64,000 nucleotides of DNA from contig NZ_JAFFZN010000002.1 of the NCBI RefSeq assembly GCF_017676385.1, positions 186,001 through 250,000 of the forward strand, in the 5' to 3' direction. A program made the position numbers and the translations under genes. This document shows positions 1 through 8,255 of the stretch, piece after piece (positions within the stretch are counted from its first letter, which is position 1; the number at the start of each line of letters is the position of its first letter). The stretch is from Streptomyces spirodelae. GTDB lineage: Bacteria > Actinomycetota > Actinomycetes > Streptomycetales > Streptomycetaceae. The notes under the pieces are model-generated. The model worked only from the letters and a program-made list of their open reading frames with translations, was not told where the DNA came from and made no database searches.

Positions 1-437
1 TCGAGTGGGCCGTCGCGGGCGTGCTGGGCGCGCGCGTCAACCTCGACTGGATCAGACAGCCCGCCTCTCCCGGCACCTGGCGTGCCGAGTTCTCCTGGCA
101 GGGGGACCCCGGCACCGCCTCCAAGCTCGCCTCCGCGCTGCGCGGCTGGCATCTGCTCCGGTTCGAGGTGACGGCCGAGCCGTGTGCGACGGCCGAGGGC
201 GAGCGGTACAGCTCCACCCCGGACCTCGGCATCTTCCACGCGGTCACCGGTATGCACGGCGACATCCTCATCCCCGAGGACCGGCTGCGCGCCGCCGTCG
301 CCCGCGCGGGCCGGGGCGAGAGCGAGCTGGAGGCCGAGATCTCCAAGCTGCTGGGCAAGCCCTGGGACGACGAACTGGAGCCGTTCCGCTACGCCGGAGA
401 GGGCGCGCCGGTCCGCTGGCTGCACCAGGTCGTCTGA
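1..437 (+). CDS. DUF3145 domain protein, 5' truncated by window edge
   Basis: The reading frame is open from the first complete codon at base 3 and ends with TGA at 435-437, so about 144 C-terminal residues are present and the real start lies before the window. The sequence (EWAVAGVLGARV, then LDWIRQPASPGTWR, then a GMHGDILIPEDRL block and a GEGAPVRWLHQVV end) matches the highly conserved actinobacterial DUF3145 family as I remember it; full-length members are about 165 residues. The function is unknown. In Streptomyces this gene commonly sits beside the fabF-acpP-fabH-fabD-fasR cluster, which is also its neighbourhood here. Its stop codon lies inside a 24-bp tandem duplication. No membrane segment or catalytic motif is visible. 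Confidence 0.88.
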   Translation, partial: EWAVAGVLGARVNLDWIRQPASPGTWRAEFSWQGDPGTASKLASALRGWHLLRFEVTAEPCATAEGERYSSTPDLGIFHAVTGMHGDILIPEDRLRAAVARAGRGESELEAEISKLLGKPWDDELEPFRYAGEGAPVRWLHQVV

Positions 438-480
438 GGCCGCCCGCGCCAGGTCGTCTGAGGCCGCCCACACCAGGTCA
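425..480. repeat. 24-bp tandem duplication spanning the DUF3145 stop codon
   Basis: Two copies of a 24-bp unit beginning CCAGGTCGTCTGAGGCC lie at 425-448 and 449-472, differing only in their last few bases, and an 8-bp partial third copy follows. The first copy contains the last codons and stop of the upstream gene, so the second copy carries a duplicated stop codon in the same frame. Confidence 0.9.
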
Positions 481-569
481 TGGGGCCCGCCGTCGCACGC
501 CGCACGCCTGAAGCCGGAAGGCGCGTATGCGTGCCGCTTGCCTTCAAGGGCGCTCGAACGCCTACCGTT

Positions 570-605
570 CCCGCATGCCTGACGAATCCCGCATGCCTGA
601 CGAAA
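570..605. repeat. 18-bp tandem duplication of a start-codon region
   Basis: An 18-bp unit (CCCGCATGCCTGACGAA plus one base) occurs at 570-587 and again at 588-605, differing at the last base. Each copy holds an in-frame ATG (575 and 593) followed by codons for PDE, so the downstream dehydrogenase has two equivalent start codons. Confidence 0.93.
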
Positions 606-1507
606 CCTCAGTCGCAGTGCTCGGCACCGGCACCATGGGCGCCGCCATGGCCCGCAACCTCGCAGCGGCCGGGCTGCGGGTCCGTGCCTGGAACCGCACC
701 CGCGCCCGCGCCGAACCGCTGACCGGCCACGGCATCACCGTCACCGACGAGGCAGCCGAGGCGGTACGCGGCGCCGGTACCGTTCTGACCTCCCTCCACG
801 ACGGCCCCGCCGTGCTGGCGGCGATGCGCGCGGCGGCGCCCGGCCTGGCCGAGGGCGCCGTGTGGGTCCAGGCCAGCACGGTGGGGCCCGCCGGACTGGC
901 GCCGCTGGCCGAGTTCGCCGAGGCGCACGGGCTGCGCTTCCTGGACGCTCCCGTACTGGGCACCAAGGCGCCCGCCGAGGCCGGGGAGCTGACCGTCCTG
1001 GTCTCCGGGGGTTCGGGCAGCGCGCTCGTGCGCGAACGGACGGCTCCCGTCTTCGATGCCATCGGTACCAGGACCCTGTGGCTCGGCCAGGAGCCCGGTG
1101 CCGCCAGCCGCCTCAAGCTCGTGGTCAACAACTGGGTGCTCACCCTCATCAACGGCACCGCCGAGACGCTCGCGCTCGCCGAAGGGCTCGGTGTCGAGGC
1201 CGACGACTTCCTCGGTGCCGTCGCAGGGGGCCCGCTGGACGCGCCCTACCTGCAGGCGAAGGCCAGGCTCATCCTGGAGGGCGCCTACGAGGCCAGCTTC
1301 CCGCTCTCCGGCGCCCGCAAGGACGCCGAACTCATCGCGCGGGCGGCACGGGACGCCGGTGTGCGGCTGGACGCAACCCCCGCGATGGCCGATCGGCTGC
1401 GGCGCGCCGAGTCGCAGGGGCACGGCGGAGACGACGCGGCGGCCTCGTTCTACACCAGCTACGAGACCTCCGATTACGGCAGGGGCGATGCCCGGGGTTC
1501 CGCGTAG
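575..1507 (+). CDS. NAD(P)-binding beta-hydroxyacid dehydrogenase / imine reductase family
   Basis: This is a soluble NAD(P)-dependent oxidoreductase of the 6-phosphogluconate/3-hydroxyisobutyrate dehydrogenase superfamily. A Rossmann fold starts at once with VAVLGTGTMGAAMARN and a WNRT segment typical of NADPH use. The mid-protein DAPVLGTKAPAEAGELTVLVSGG block matches the substrate loop, and an alpha-helical C-terminal dimerisation half follows with the characteristic LKLVVNNW helix, where the catalytic lysine of beta-hydroxyacid dehydrogenases sits. The substrate is unknown; an imine or a small hydroxyacid is possible. The start is ambiguous. ATG 575 and ATG 593 lie in duplicated sequence and neither has a good ribosome-binding site. 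An in-frame ATG at 527 is preceded by GGAAGG and would add 16 residues. Family alignment from memory favours a start close to the Rossmann strand. A strong terminator follows the gene. Confidence 0.88.
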   Translation: MPDESRMPDETSVAVLGTGTMGAAMARNLAAAGLRVRAWNRTRARAEPLTGHGITVTDEAAEAVRGAGTVLTSLHDGPAVLAAMRAAAPGLAEGAVWVQASTVGPAGLAPLAEFAEAHGLRFLDAPVLGTKAPAEAGELTVLVSGGSGSALVRERTAPVFDAIGTRTLWLGQEPGAASRLKLVVNNWVLTLINGTAETLALAEGLGVEADDFLGAVAGGPLDAPYLQAKARLILEGAYEASFPLSGARKDAELIARAARDAGVRLDATPAMADRLRRAESQGHGGDDAAASFYTSYETSDYGRGDARGSA

Positions 1508-1528
1508 CAGCGCGCACGCCAGTGCGCG

Positions 1529-1568
1529 CCAGTGCATGAGCGCACCAGTGCATGAGCGCATGAGCGCA
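1529..1568. repeat. 16-bp tandem repeats after the dehydrogenase stop
   Basis: The unit CCAGTGCATGAGCGCA is present at 1529-1544 and 1545-1560, followed by the partial copy TGAGCGCA at 1561-1568. It lies between the dehydrogenase stop and a terminator hairpin and is probably non-coding. Confidence 0.85.
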
Positions 1569-1571
1569 CAT

Positions 1572-1606
1572 GTAAGGGGCGGCCTCCCATGGAGACCGCC
1601 CCTTAC
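1572..1606. terminator. Bidirectional transcription terminator
   Basis: The arms GTAAGGGGCGG (1572-1582) and CCGCCCCTTAC (1596-1606) are perfectly complementary. An inner CTCC/GGAG extension (1584-1587 and 1591-1594) and a 3-nt loop follow one C-A mismatch. It lies between the convergent dehydrogenase and fabF genes, 16 bp past the fabF stop, and can serve both. Confidence 0.85.
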
Positions 1607-1622
1607 CGGCACAGAGCCGGGA

Positions 1623-2888
1623 TCACACCGTACGGAACGCCAGTACCACGTTGTGGCCGCCGAAGCCGAACGAGTTGTTCAGCGCGGCGATACGGCCCTC
1701 GGCCGGCAGCTCGCGCGCGGTGTCGCGCACGATGTCGCCGTCGGCCTCCGGGTCGAGGTTGTCGATGTTGATCGTCGGCGGGGCCGTGCGGTGGTGCAGC
1801 GCCAGCAGCGTTGCCACCGTCTCGACACCGCCGGCGCCGCCCAGCAGATGGCCGGTCATCGACTTGGTCGCCGCGATGCCCATGTGGTCGACGTCGTCGC
1901 CGAACACCTTGCGCAGCGCCTTCAGCTCCGCCAGGTCGCCCTGCGGGGTGGAGGTCGCGTGCGCGTTGATGTGCATGATCTCGGCCGGGTCCAGACCGGT
2001 CCTGGAGACCAGGTTCTGCAGCGCGTGCGCGATGCCGTTGCCCGAGGGTTCGGGCTGCACGATGTCGTGGCTGTCGGCGGAGATGCCCTGGCCCACGGCC
2101 TCGGCGTAGATCCGCGCCCCGCGCCGCCGGGCGTGCTCGGCCGACTCCAGCACGATCACCCCGGCGCCCTCGCCGAGCACGAACCCGTTGCGGTCCACGT
2201 CGTAGGGGCGGGAGGCGCCCTGCGGGTCGTCGTTGTTCTTGGACATCGCCATCATGTTGCCGAACGCGGCGATCGGCAGCGGATGTATGGCCGCCTCGGT
2301 GCCGCCGGCGACCACGATGTCGGCGCGGCCGGTGCGGATCATCTCGATCGCGTACCCCACCGCTTCGGAGCCGGAGGCGCAGGCGCTGACCGGGGTGTGC
2401 ACCCCGGCCCGGGCGTTGACCTCGAGCCCGACGTTGGCCGAGGGACCGTTCGGCATCAGCATCGGCACCGTGTGCGGCGACACACGGCGAACGCCCTTGT
2501 CGCGCAGTACGTCGTACTGGTCCAGCAGCGTGGTCACGCCGCCGATACCGGAGGCCACGACGGCACCCAGCCGGTCCGGGTTGACGGAGGCGTCCTCGCC
2601 GGCCCGGGCGGTGAAGCCCGCGTCGGCCCACGCCTCCCGGGCCGCGATCAGCGCGAACTGCGCCGAGCGGTCCAGCCGCCTGGCCTGGGGACGGGGAATG
2701 CTCTCACCCGGCTCGACCGCGGCCCGCGCCGCGATGCGTACCGGCATGTCGGCGGCCCACTCCTCCTCGAGCAGTGCGACGCCCGAGCGCCCGGCGACGA
2801 GCCCTTCCCAGGTCGATGCGCTGTCGCCACCCAGCGGTGTGGTTGCGCCGATACCGGTGACGACCACGGTGTCATTGGTCGCGTTCAC
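1623..2888 (-). CDS. fabF: Beta-ketoacyl-ACP synthase II (KAS II)
   Basis: This enzyme condenses malonyl-ACP with acyl-ACP during elongation in type II fatty acid synthesis. The 421-residue protein has the Cys-His-His triad: Cys170 in VSACASGSEA, His310 in NAHATSTPQGD and His347 in KSMTGHLLGGAGG, followed by the usual NNSFGFGGHN end. GTG 2888 is chosen because GGAGAG precedes it at proper distance and the N-terminus VNATNDTVVVTGIGATTPLGG fits Streptomyces FabF; an in-frame upstream start at 2933 has no support. It is the last gene of fabD-fabH-acpP-fabF, 79 bp after acpP, with a strong terminator downstream. Transcription is probably driven from the fabD promoter under FasR control. Confidence 0.97.
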   Translation of the reverse strand: MNATNDTVVVTGIGATTPLGGDSASTWEGLVAGRSGVALLEEEWAADMPVRIAARAAVEPGESIPRPQARRLDRSAQFALIAAREAWADAGFTARAGEDASVNPDRLGAVVASGIGGVTTLLDQYDVLRDKGVRRVSPHTVPMLMPNGPSANVGLEVNARAGVHTPVSACASGSEAVGYAIEMIRTGRADIVVAGGTEAAIHPLPIAAFGNMMAMSKNNDDPQGASRPYDVDRNGFVLGEGAGVIVLESAEHARRRGARIYAEAVGQGISADSHDIVQPEPSGNGIAHALQNLVSRTGLDPAEIMHINAHATSTPQGDLAELKALRKVFGDDVDHMGIAATKSMTGHLLGGAGGVETVATLLALHHRTAPPTINIDNLDPEADGDIVRDTARELPAEGRIAALNNSFGFGGHNVVLAFRTV

Positions 2889-2967
2889 TGGAATTCTCTC
2901 CACGGTAGGGGGTGACTCGTTTGAGCCACCCACACGCCGGGTGGCGACAAACGCGTCAAGGGATGTC

Positions 2968-3216
2968 TCAGCTCTGGTGCTTGAGGATGTAGTCGGTCGC
3001 GTCGCCGACGGTCTTGAGGTTCTTCACGTCGTCGTCCGGGATCTTGACGCCGAAGCGCTCCTCGGCGGCGACGACCACCTCGACCATGGACAGCGAGTCC
3101 ACGTCCAGGTCGTCCGTGAAGGACTTCTCCAGCTGGACGTCCTCGGTGGGGATACCGGCGATCTCGTTCACGATCTCGGCGAGGCCCGAGACGATCTCTT
3201 CCTGCGTGGCGGCCAT
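2968..3216 (-). CDS. acpP: Acyl carrier protein
   Basis: This small acidic carrier (82 residues) holds the growing acyl chain on 4'-phosphopantetheine. The attachment serine is Ser41 in DLDVDSLSMVEVV, the standard DSL motif. The length and the all-helical acidic composition are typical. It lies between fabH and fabF, the usual order in Streptomyces, so it is the fatty-acid ACP rather than a polyketide one. ATG 3216 is preceded by a purine-rich AAGGAG-type sequence. Confidence 0.97.
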   Translation of the reverse strand: MAATQEEIVSGLAEIVNEIAGIPTEDVQLEKSFTDDLDVDSLSMVEVVVAAEERFGVKIPDDDVKNLKTVGDATDYILKHQS

Positions 3217-3286
3217 TGCGGCGCTCCTTCGTATTCGGTGAGTCCGCAGCGCCCGACCCTGTCGTACGGGGCTGCTCGGATCTTGA

Positions 3287-4321
3287 CTAGGGGAGGGTAA
3301 CGACCGTGGCGGCGTACACGAGACCCGCCCCGAAGCCGATGACGAGGGCGGTGTCGCCGCTCCTCGCCTTCCCCGTCGCCAGCAGCCGCTCCATCGCCAG
3401 TGGGATGGAGGCAGCCGAGGTGTTGCCCGTGGTCTCCACGTCGCGGGCGACCGTGACGTGTTCGGGCAGCTTGAGGGTCTTCACCATCGAGTCGATGATC
3501 CGCATGTTCGCCTGGTGCGGGATGAAGACGTCCAGGTCCTCGGGAGTTATCCCGGCCGCGTCCAGGGCCTGCTGCGCGACCTTGGCCATCTCGAAGACGG
3601 CCCAGCGGAAGACCGTCTGGCCCTCCTGCCGCAGGGCGGGGAACTTCACCGAGCCGTCCTCGCCCAGCGGCAGCTGTGCCACGTCGCCCACCCGGAAGCC
3701 GTCCCACGGGATGGTCTGCGAGATGACGTCCCGCTTGTCGCCCTCCGAACCCCAGATCGAGGGGCCGATGCCCGGCTCGTCGGAAGGGCCGACGATGACG
3801 GCTCCGGCGCCGTCCCCGAACAGGAACGCGGTGGAGCGGTCGGTCAGATCCGTCAGGTCCGAGAGCCGCTCGGCGCCGACCACCAGCACGTAGTCCGCGC
3901 TGCCCTCGACGACCAGCCCCTTGGCCAGGGTGAGGCCGTAGCCGAAGCCGGCGCAGCCCGCGTTGATGTCGAAGGCCGCCGCCTTGCGCGCGCCCATCCG
4001 GTCGGCGATCTCGGTGGCGATGGCCGGGGTCTGCTTGAAGTGCGAGACGGTCGAGATGATGACCGCGCCCACCTGGTCGGCGGTGATCCCGGCGTCGGCC
4101 ACGGCCTTGCCCGCGGCCTCCAGGGTCATCTCGGCGACCGTCTCCTCGTCGTTCGCCCAGTGCCGGGTCGCGATCCCCGAACGGGAGCGGATCCACTCGT
4201 CCGAGGAGTCGATGTGCTTGAGGATCTCCTCGTTCGGTACGACGCGGGTCGGTCGGTATCCGCCGACGCCGAGAATGCGCGCGTACGGTGAGCCCTGCGC
4301 GGGCTTGATCTTCGCGGTCAT
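3287..4321 (-). CDS. fabH: Beta-ketoacyl-ACP synthase III (KAS III)
   Basis: This enzyme initiates fatty acid synthesis by condensing a starter acyl-CoA with malonyl-ACP; in Streptomyces branched starters such as isobutyryl-CoA are also used. The 344-residue protein shows the family triad: Cys123 in INAGCAGFGYGL, His269 in IPHQANMRI and Asn300 in TGNTSAASIPLA. The start is ATG 4321 with AAGGAG upstream. It lies 22 bp downstream of fabD and 70 bp upstream of acpP within one operon. Nothing unusual was seen in the sequence. Confidence 0.97.
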   Translation of the reverse strand: MTAKIKPAQGSPYARILGVGGYRPTRVVPNEEILKHIDSSDEWIRSRSGIATRHWANDEETVAEMTLEAAGKAVADAGITADQVGAVIISTVSHFKQTPAIATEIADRMGARKAAAFDINAGCAGFGYGLTLAKGLVVEGSADYVLVVGAERLSDLTDLTDRSTAFLFGDGAGAVIVGPSDEPGIGPSIWGSEGDKRDVISQTIPWDGFRVGDVAQLPLGEDGSVKFPALRQEGQTVFRWAVFEMAKVAQQALDAAGITPEDLDVFIPHQANMRIIDSMVKTLKLPEHVTVARDVETTGNTSAASIPLAMERLLATGKARSGDTALVIGFGAGLVYAATVVTLP

Positions 4322-4343
4322 GCTTCTCGGGACTCCTTGGAGG

Positions 4344-5291
4344 TCAGGCGGACGTGTGAGCGGCGAGCAGGTCCCGCGCCGCGGCGAGGTCGTCGGGCGA
4401 CTTCAGCGCCAGCGTCCGTACGTCCGGCAGGGCGCGCTTGGCCAGGCCGGTCAGGGTGCCGCCGGGGCACAGCTCGATCAGCGCGGTGGCCCCCAGCTCC
4501 TGGAACGTGTCCATGCACAGGTCCCAGCGCACCGGCGCCGAGATCTGGTGCACCAGGCGGCGGACGACCTCGGGCCCCGACTCGACGACCTGGCCGTCGA
4601 AGTTGGAGACATAGCGGGTCAGCGGGGCGCCGGGGGCGACGTCCTCGACGGCCGCCTCCATGGCGGGCAGCGCACCGGCCATGTGGTCGGTGTGGAAGGC
4701 TCCGGCGACCTTCAGCGGGACGACCCGGGCCTTCTCGGGGCGGTTCTCCGAGAGCGCGGCGAGCTGCTCGGCGGTACCGGCGGCCACGATCTGGCCCGCG
4801 CCGTTCCTGTTCGCGGGCGTCAGGCCGAGCTTGTGCAGATGCCCGGTGACCGTCTCCGGGTCGCCGCCCAGCACGGCGGACATCCCCGTCTCGGTCACGG
4901 CGGCGGCCTCGGCCATCGCCCTGCCCCGGGCGCGCACGACGCGCAGCGCCTCCAGCGGGGTGAGGACACCGGTCAGCGCGGCGGCGGCCAGCTCGCCCAC
5001 GCTGTGGCCGGCCAACGCGCCGATGCCGGCGGCCCGGCCGGGCGCGTCCTGGGTGGGTTCGCCCTCCAGCAGTTCGTACGCGGACAGCAGGCTGGTGGCG
5101 ACCAGCAGCGGCTGGGCCACGGCCGTGTCACGGATCGCCTCGGCGTCGGCCTCGGTGCCGTAGTGCACCAGGTCGAGGTCGATGGCGGCCGACCACTGAG
5201 CGAGCCGGTCGGCGACGCCGGGGAGTTCGAGCCAGGGGGTCAGCAGGCCAGGCTTCTGAGCGCCTTGGCCGGGAGCGACGAGTACGAGCAC
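4344..5291 (-). CDS. fabD: Malonyl-CoA:ACP transacylase
   Basis: This enzyme transfers malonyl from CoA to ACP, supplying extender units for fatty acid (and sometimes polyketide) synthesis. The protein begins VLVLVAPGQGAQ, the usual N-terminus. Ser97 lies in the nucleophile elbow LAGHSVGELA and His200 in GAFHTDHM completes the catalytic pair. GTG 5291 is chosen because AGGAGAG lies about ten bases upstream and family members start there; an in-frame GTG at 5315 would add eight residues but overlies the ribosome-binding site. It is the first gene of the fab operon. The 100 bp before it contain the probable promoter and the site where FasR is expected to bind. Confidence 0.96.
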   Translation of the reverse strand: MLVLVAPGQGAQKPGLLTPWLELPGVADRLAQWSAAIDLDLVHYGTEADAEAIRDTAVAQPLLVATSLLSAYELLEGEPTQDAPGRAAGIGALAGHSVGELAAAALTGVLTPLEALRVVRARGRAMAEAAAVTETGMSAVLGGDPETVTGHLHKLGLTPANRNGAGQIVAAGTAEQLAALSENRPEKARVVPLKVAGAFHTDHMAGALPAMEAAVEDVAPGAPLTRYVSNFDGQVVESGPEVVRRLVHQISAPVRWDLCMDTFQELGATALIELCPGGTLTGLAKRALPDVRTLALKSPDDLAAARDLLAAHTSA

Positions 5292-5391
5292 TCTTTCACT
5301 CTCTCCTGTGGGCACGGGTCTCGGCCGGTGGGGACCGAGACGAAGAACAGTGAGGGGAATTGTGGACCCTCGACAAAAGACGCCCGACAGC
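5292..5391 (-). promoter_or_regulatory. fabD leader/promoter region, expected FasR target
   Basis: This is the only non-coding space between the fasR stop and the fabD start. It contains a hairpin with arms GTCTCGG (5318-5324) and CCGAGAC (5335-5341) and an A/T-richer patch around 5352-5380 where a promoter could lie. In S. coelicolor FasR activates the fab operon from the equivalent gap; I see no certain -35/-10 pair, so the site is inferred from position. Confidence 0.45.
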
Positions 5392-6579
5392 TTACGGCTG
5401 ACCGGGGAAGTCGGCGAGACGCCCCAGGATCAGCGCGATACGCAGGGTGAAAGCGGAACGTACATCGGAAGGCGACCAGCCGGTGACGTCCGTCACACGT
5501 CGCAGCCGGTAGCGGACGGTGTTGGGGTGCACGAACAGCATCCGCGCGGCACCCTCCAGGCTACTCGCCTGTTCCAGGTAGACGCTGAGCGTCTCCAGCA
5601 GCGCCGACCCGGCCTCCTCCAGCGGTCTGTAGATCTCCTCCACCAACAGCTCCCGCGCCACCGGGTCACCCGCCATCGCGCGCTCCGGAAGCAGATCGTC
5701 CGCGAGCACCGGACGGGGCGCGTCCGGCCAGGCCGCGCACGCCTTCAGGCCCGCCATCGCCGCCTGTGCCGAGCGGGTCGCCGCCAGCAGATCGCCGACC
5801 ACGGGACCGGCGACCACAGGGCCGGCCGCGAACGGGCCGATCAGCGACTTGGCCGCCTTCAGCGGGTCGTCCGAACCGCCCGCGATCACCACCAGCCGAC
5901 TGCCCAGTACACCCGTGAGCACCTGGAGCTTGGCGTGCCGGGAGGCGCGCCGGATCGCCTCGACGGTCAGTTCGCTGTCGCCGTCCGGCGCGGTGCCCAG
6001 CACCACGGCCACATGCTCGGGCGAGTTCCAGCCCAGCGCCGCCGCACGCGAGACCGCTCCCTCATCCGCCTCCCCGGAGAGCACCGCGTTGACGACCAGC
6101 GACTCCAGCCGGGCGTCCCACGCGCCGCGCGCCTCGGCGGCCTGCGCGTAGACCTGCGCGGTGGCGAAGGCGATCTCCCGCGCGTACACCAGCAGCGCCT
6201 CGCGCAGCACCGCCTCGTCCCCGGGCGCCGCGACCTCGTCGATGGCCGCCTCGACGACCTCGATCGTGGTACGCACCATCTCCACGGTCTGCCGCAGCGT
6301 GATCGCCCGCGTCAGCTCGCGCGGCGCGGTGCCGAACACATCGGTGCTGATGGCCTGCGGCGTCTCCGGGTGCCGGAACCACTCGGTGAACGCCGCGATA
6401 CCCGCCTGGGCGACCAGGCCGATCCACGAGCGGTTCTCCGGTGGCATCGCCCGGTACCAGGGCAGCTGCTCGTCCATCCGCGCGATGGCGGCGGCGGCGA
6501 GCTTCCCTGAGGACTGCTCCAGACGGCGCAGGGTGGCCAGGTGGGGGTGCTGGGATGGTGGGTCTGTGGCTTCGGGCAC
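5392..6579 (-). CDS. fasR: PucR/CdaR-family transcriptional activator of fatty acid synthesis
   Basis: This 395-residue regulator closely resembles S. coelicolor FasR, which activates the adjacent fab operon. The N-terminal two-thirds (for example MDEQLPWYRAMPPENRSW and the DEAVLREALLVYAREIAF region) form the CdaR-like sensor part. The C-terminal helix-turn-helix of the PucR/CdaR type is visible in LEGAARMLFVHPNTVRYRLR, followed by a dimerising end. GTG 6579 gives the family-like N-terminus VPEATDPP; the frame stays open far upstream, but that sequence is antisense to the pirin gene and not plausible protein. Its ribosome-binding site is weak. It is divergent from pirin and lies upstream of fabD on the same strand. 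Confidence 0.93.
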   Translation of the reverse strand: MPEATDPPSQHPHLATLRRLEQSSGKLAAAAIARMDEQLPWYRAMPPENRSWIGLVAQAGIAAFTEWFRHPETPQAISTDVFGTAPRELTRAITLRQTVEMVRTTIEVVEAAIDEVAAPGDEAVLREALLVYAREIAFATAQVYAQAAEARGAWDARLESLVVNAVLSGEADEGAVSRAAALGWNSPEHVAVVLGTAPDGDSELTVEAIRRASRHAKLQVLTGVLGSRLVVIAGGSDDPLKAAKSLIGPFAAGPVVAGPVVGDLLAATRSAQAAMAGLKACAAWPDAPRPVLADDLLPERAMAGDPVARELLVEEIYRPLEEAGSALLETLSVYLEQASSLEGAARMLFVHPNTVRYRLRRVTDVTGWSPSDVRSAFTLRIALILGRLADFPGQP

Positions 6580-6669
6580 GGGACAAGCCTGCCTTACCGG
6601 ATGCCTTTCAAGGGCGCGGGGGGCGGACCGGGACTTTGCGGGCAGCGGGCCGGGGCTACCGTGGAGCGC

Positions 6670-7347
6670 ATGCAGCAGGTGGTGTGGCGGGCCGAGGACC
6701 GGTACCGGGGCGGCGACCAGCGGGCCGGGATCGACACCCGGCACGCCTTCTCCTTCTCCGGCTACTACGACCCCGACAACGTCGGTTTCGGGCTGCTGGT
6801 GGCCTGCAACGAGGAGCGCCTCGCACCGGGCGCCGGGTTCGAGGAGCACCCGCACCGCGATGTGGAGATCGTCACCTGGGTCGTCGAGGGCGAGTTGGAA
6901 CACCGCGACTCCACCGGCGGCGCCACCGTCGTACGCGCAGGTGACGTGCAGCGGCTCGGCGCGGGCAGCGGCGTGCGGCACACCGAGCGGAACGCGGGCG
7001 ACACCCCGCTGCGCTTCGTCCAGATGTGGCTGGTGCCCGGCGCGTTCGGCACCGAGCCCGAATACGAGATCGTCCGCGGCATCGCGGACAACACCCCTTT
7101 CGCGCTGCCGCGCACCGAAGCCGTGCTGCATGTGCGGCGGCTGGCCGACGGCGAGCGCACGGCCGTGCCGGACGCCGCTTTCGTGTACGTCCACGTGACG
7201 CGCGGCACGGCCCTGCTGGACGGTACGGCGCTGGCCGAGGGCGACGCCGCCCGGCTGACCGACCAGGGCGCCACGCGTGAACTGCGCGCCGAGGGCAGTG
7301 CAGAGGTGCTGCTGTGGGAGATGCACGCGGAGCCCGGCTACGGCTGA
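6670..7347 (+). CDS. Pirin family bicupin protein
   Basis: This 225-residue pirin-like protein belongs to the cupin superfamily. The N-terminal cupin metal site is visible in EEHPHRDVEIVTWVVEGELEHRD, with the family signature HAFSFSGYYDPDNVGFG before it; the C-terminal cupin is degenerate, as in most pirins. Family members are iron-binding quercetinases or transcription cofactors, and the role here is unknown. ATG 6670 gives the typical MQQVVWRAEDRYRGG start; GTG 6661 is a close alternative adding three residues. It is divergent from fasR with about 90 bp between them and convergent with the serine hydrolase, 16 bp between the stops. Confidence 0.9.
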   Translation: MQQVVWRAEDRYRGGDQRAGIDTRHAFSFSGYYDPDNVGFGLLVACNEERLAPGAGFEEHPHRDVEIVTWVVEGELEHRDSTGGATVVRAGDVQRLGAGSGVRHTERNAGDTPLRFVQMWLVPGAFGTEPEYEIVRGIADNTPFALPRTEAVLHVRRLADGERTAVPDAAFVYVHVTRGTALLDGTALAEGDAARLTDQGATRELRAEGSAEVLLWEMHAEPGYG

Positions 7348-7363
7348 GCCGCGCCCGCCGCCG

Positions 7364-8176
7364 CTACCGCAGCTCGGCCAGGACCGCGTCGGTGAACGGC
7401 GTCCACGCCTCCACGGCCCACGGGCCGAAGTCGCGGTCGGTGAGCGCCACACACGCGGCACCCGCCTCCGGGTCCACCCACAGGAACGTGCCGGACTGGC
7501 CGAAGTGCCCGAAGGTGCCGGGCGAGGACGCCTCGCCCGTCCAGTGCGGGGACTTGGCGCCGCGGATCTCGAATCCCAGGCCCCAGTCGTTGGGCTTCTG
7601 GTTGCCGTAGCCAGGCAGCACACCGTTGAGCCCGGGGAAGACCACACGGGTCGCCTCGCGCACCGTGGAGGGGTCCAGCAGCGCGGGGGACTGGAGCTCG
7701 GCGGCGAAGCGGACCAGGTCGGTGAGTGTGGAGACGGCGTCCTTGGCGGCCGAGCCCTCCAGCTCGGTGGCGGCCATGCCCAGCGGGTCGAGCACACCCT
7801 CGCGCAGATACTGCGGGAAGGGCATCTCGGTCGCCTTGGCGAGATGGTCGGCCAGAGTCTCGAAACCCGCGTTCGAGTAGATCCGGCGGGTGCCGGGCTC
7901 GGCCATGGAGCGCTGCTCGTCGAAGGCGAGACCGGAAGTGTGAGCCAGCAGATGCCGCACCGTCGAACCCTCGGGACCGGCCGCCTCGTCCAGCTCCGCG
8001 GCGCCCTCCTCCAGCGCCATCAGCGCCGCGTAGGCGGTCAGCAGCTTGGTGACGGAGGCCAGCGCGAACCGCTGGTCGGCCGGACCGTGCGTGCCGGCCA
8101 CGGTGCCGTCGGCGCGTACGACAGCCGCCGCCGCTGTGGGCACCGGCCAGTTCTCGATCATCCGCAGGCTGTCCAT
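7364..8176 (-). CDS. Serine hydrolase, beta-lactamase / penicillin-binding protein-like
   Basis: This is a 270-residue class C beta-lactamase/esterase-fold enzyme. The motifs are the nucleophile Ser41 in ASVTK (SxxK), the YSN triad at 101-103 in RIYSNAG, and the third box HFGQSG at 225-230 in place of KTG. No signal peptide is seen, so it is probably a cytoplasmic esterase or D-aminopeptidase-like hydrolase rather than a secreted beta-lactamase. ATG 8176 starts MDSLRMIENWPVP; upstream in-frame sequence overlaps the merR promoter and is rejected. It is divergent from merR, whose operator lies 46 bp upstream of this start, so MerR might influence it. Confidence 0.9.
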   Translation of the reverse strand: MDSLRMIENWPVPTAAAAVVRADGTVAGTHGPADQRFALASVTKLLTAYAALMALEEGAAELDEAAGPEGSTVRHLLAHTSGLAFDEQRSMAEPGTRRIYSNAGFETLADHLAKATEMPFPQYLREGVLDPLGMAATELEGSAAKDAVSTLTDLVRFAAELQSPALLDPSTVREATRVVFPGLNGVLPGYGNQKPNDWGLGFEIRGAKSPHWTGEASSPGTFGHFGQSGTFLWVDPEAGAACVALTDRDFGPWAVEAWTPFTDAVLAELR

Positions 8177-8218
8177 GGCACCGAGCCTAACGGCATCGAT
8201 TTGCCGACGATTTTGCCC

Positions 8219-8249
8219 TTGCTTGGAGTGCACTCCAAGTCCATAGCGT
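8219..8249 (+). promoter_or_regulatory. MerR-type promoter with 19-bp spacer and 18-bp operator
   Basis: A -35 TTGCTT (8219-8224) and a -10 TAGCGT (8244-8249) are separated by 19 bp, the over-long spacer typical of MerR-activated promoters. The spacer is largely filled by a perfect 18-bp palindrome, CTTGGAGTGCACTCCAAG (8222-8239), the usual MerR-family operator. The predicted transcription start falls at about 8256, the first base of the GTG start codon of merR, implying a leaderless mRNA. Confidence 0.85.
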
Positions 8250-8255
8250 TCACTT

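Noticed and set aside
5392..7797. An 801-codon open frame covering fasR and upstream sequence as one large protein
   Set aside because: Only the first 1.2 kb (to GTG 6579) matches FasR; the rest is antisense to the pirin gene and is kept open only by high GC.
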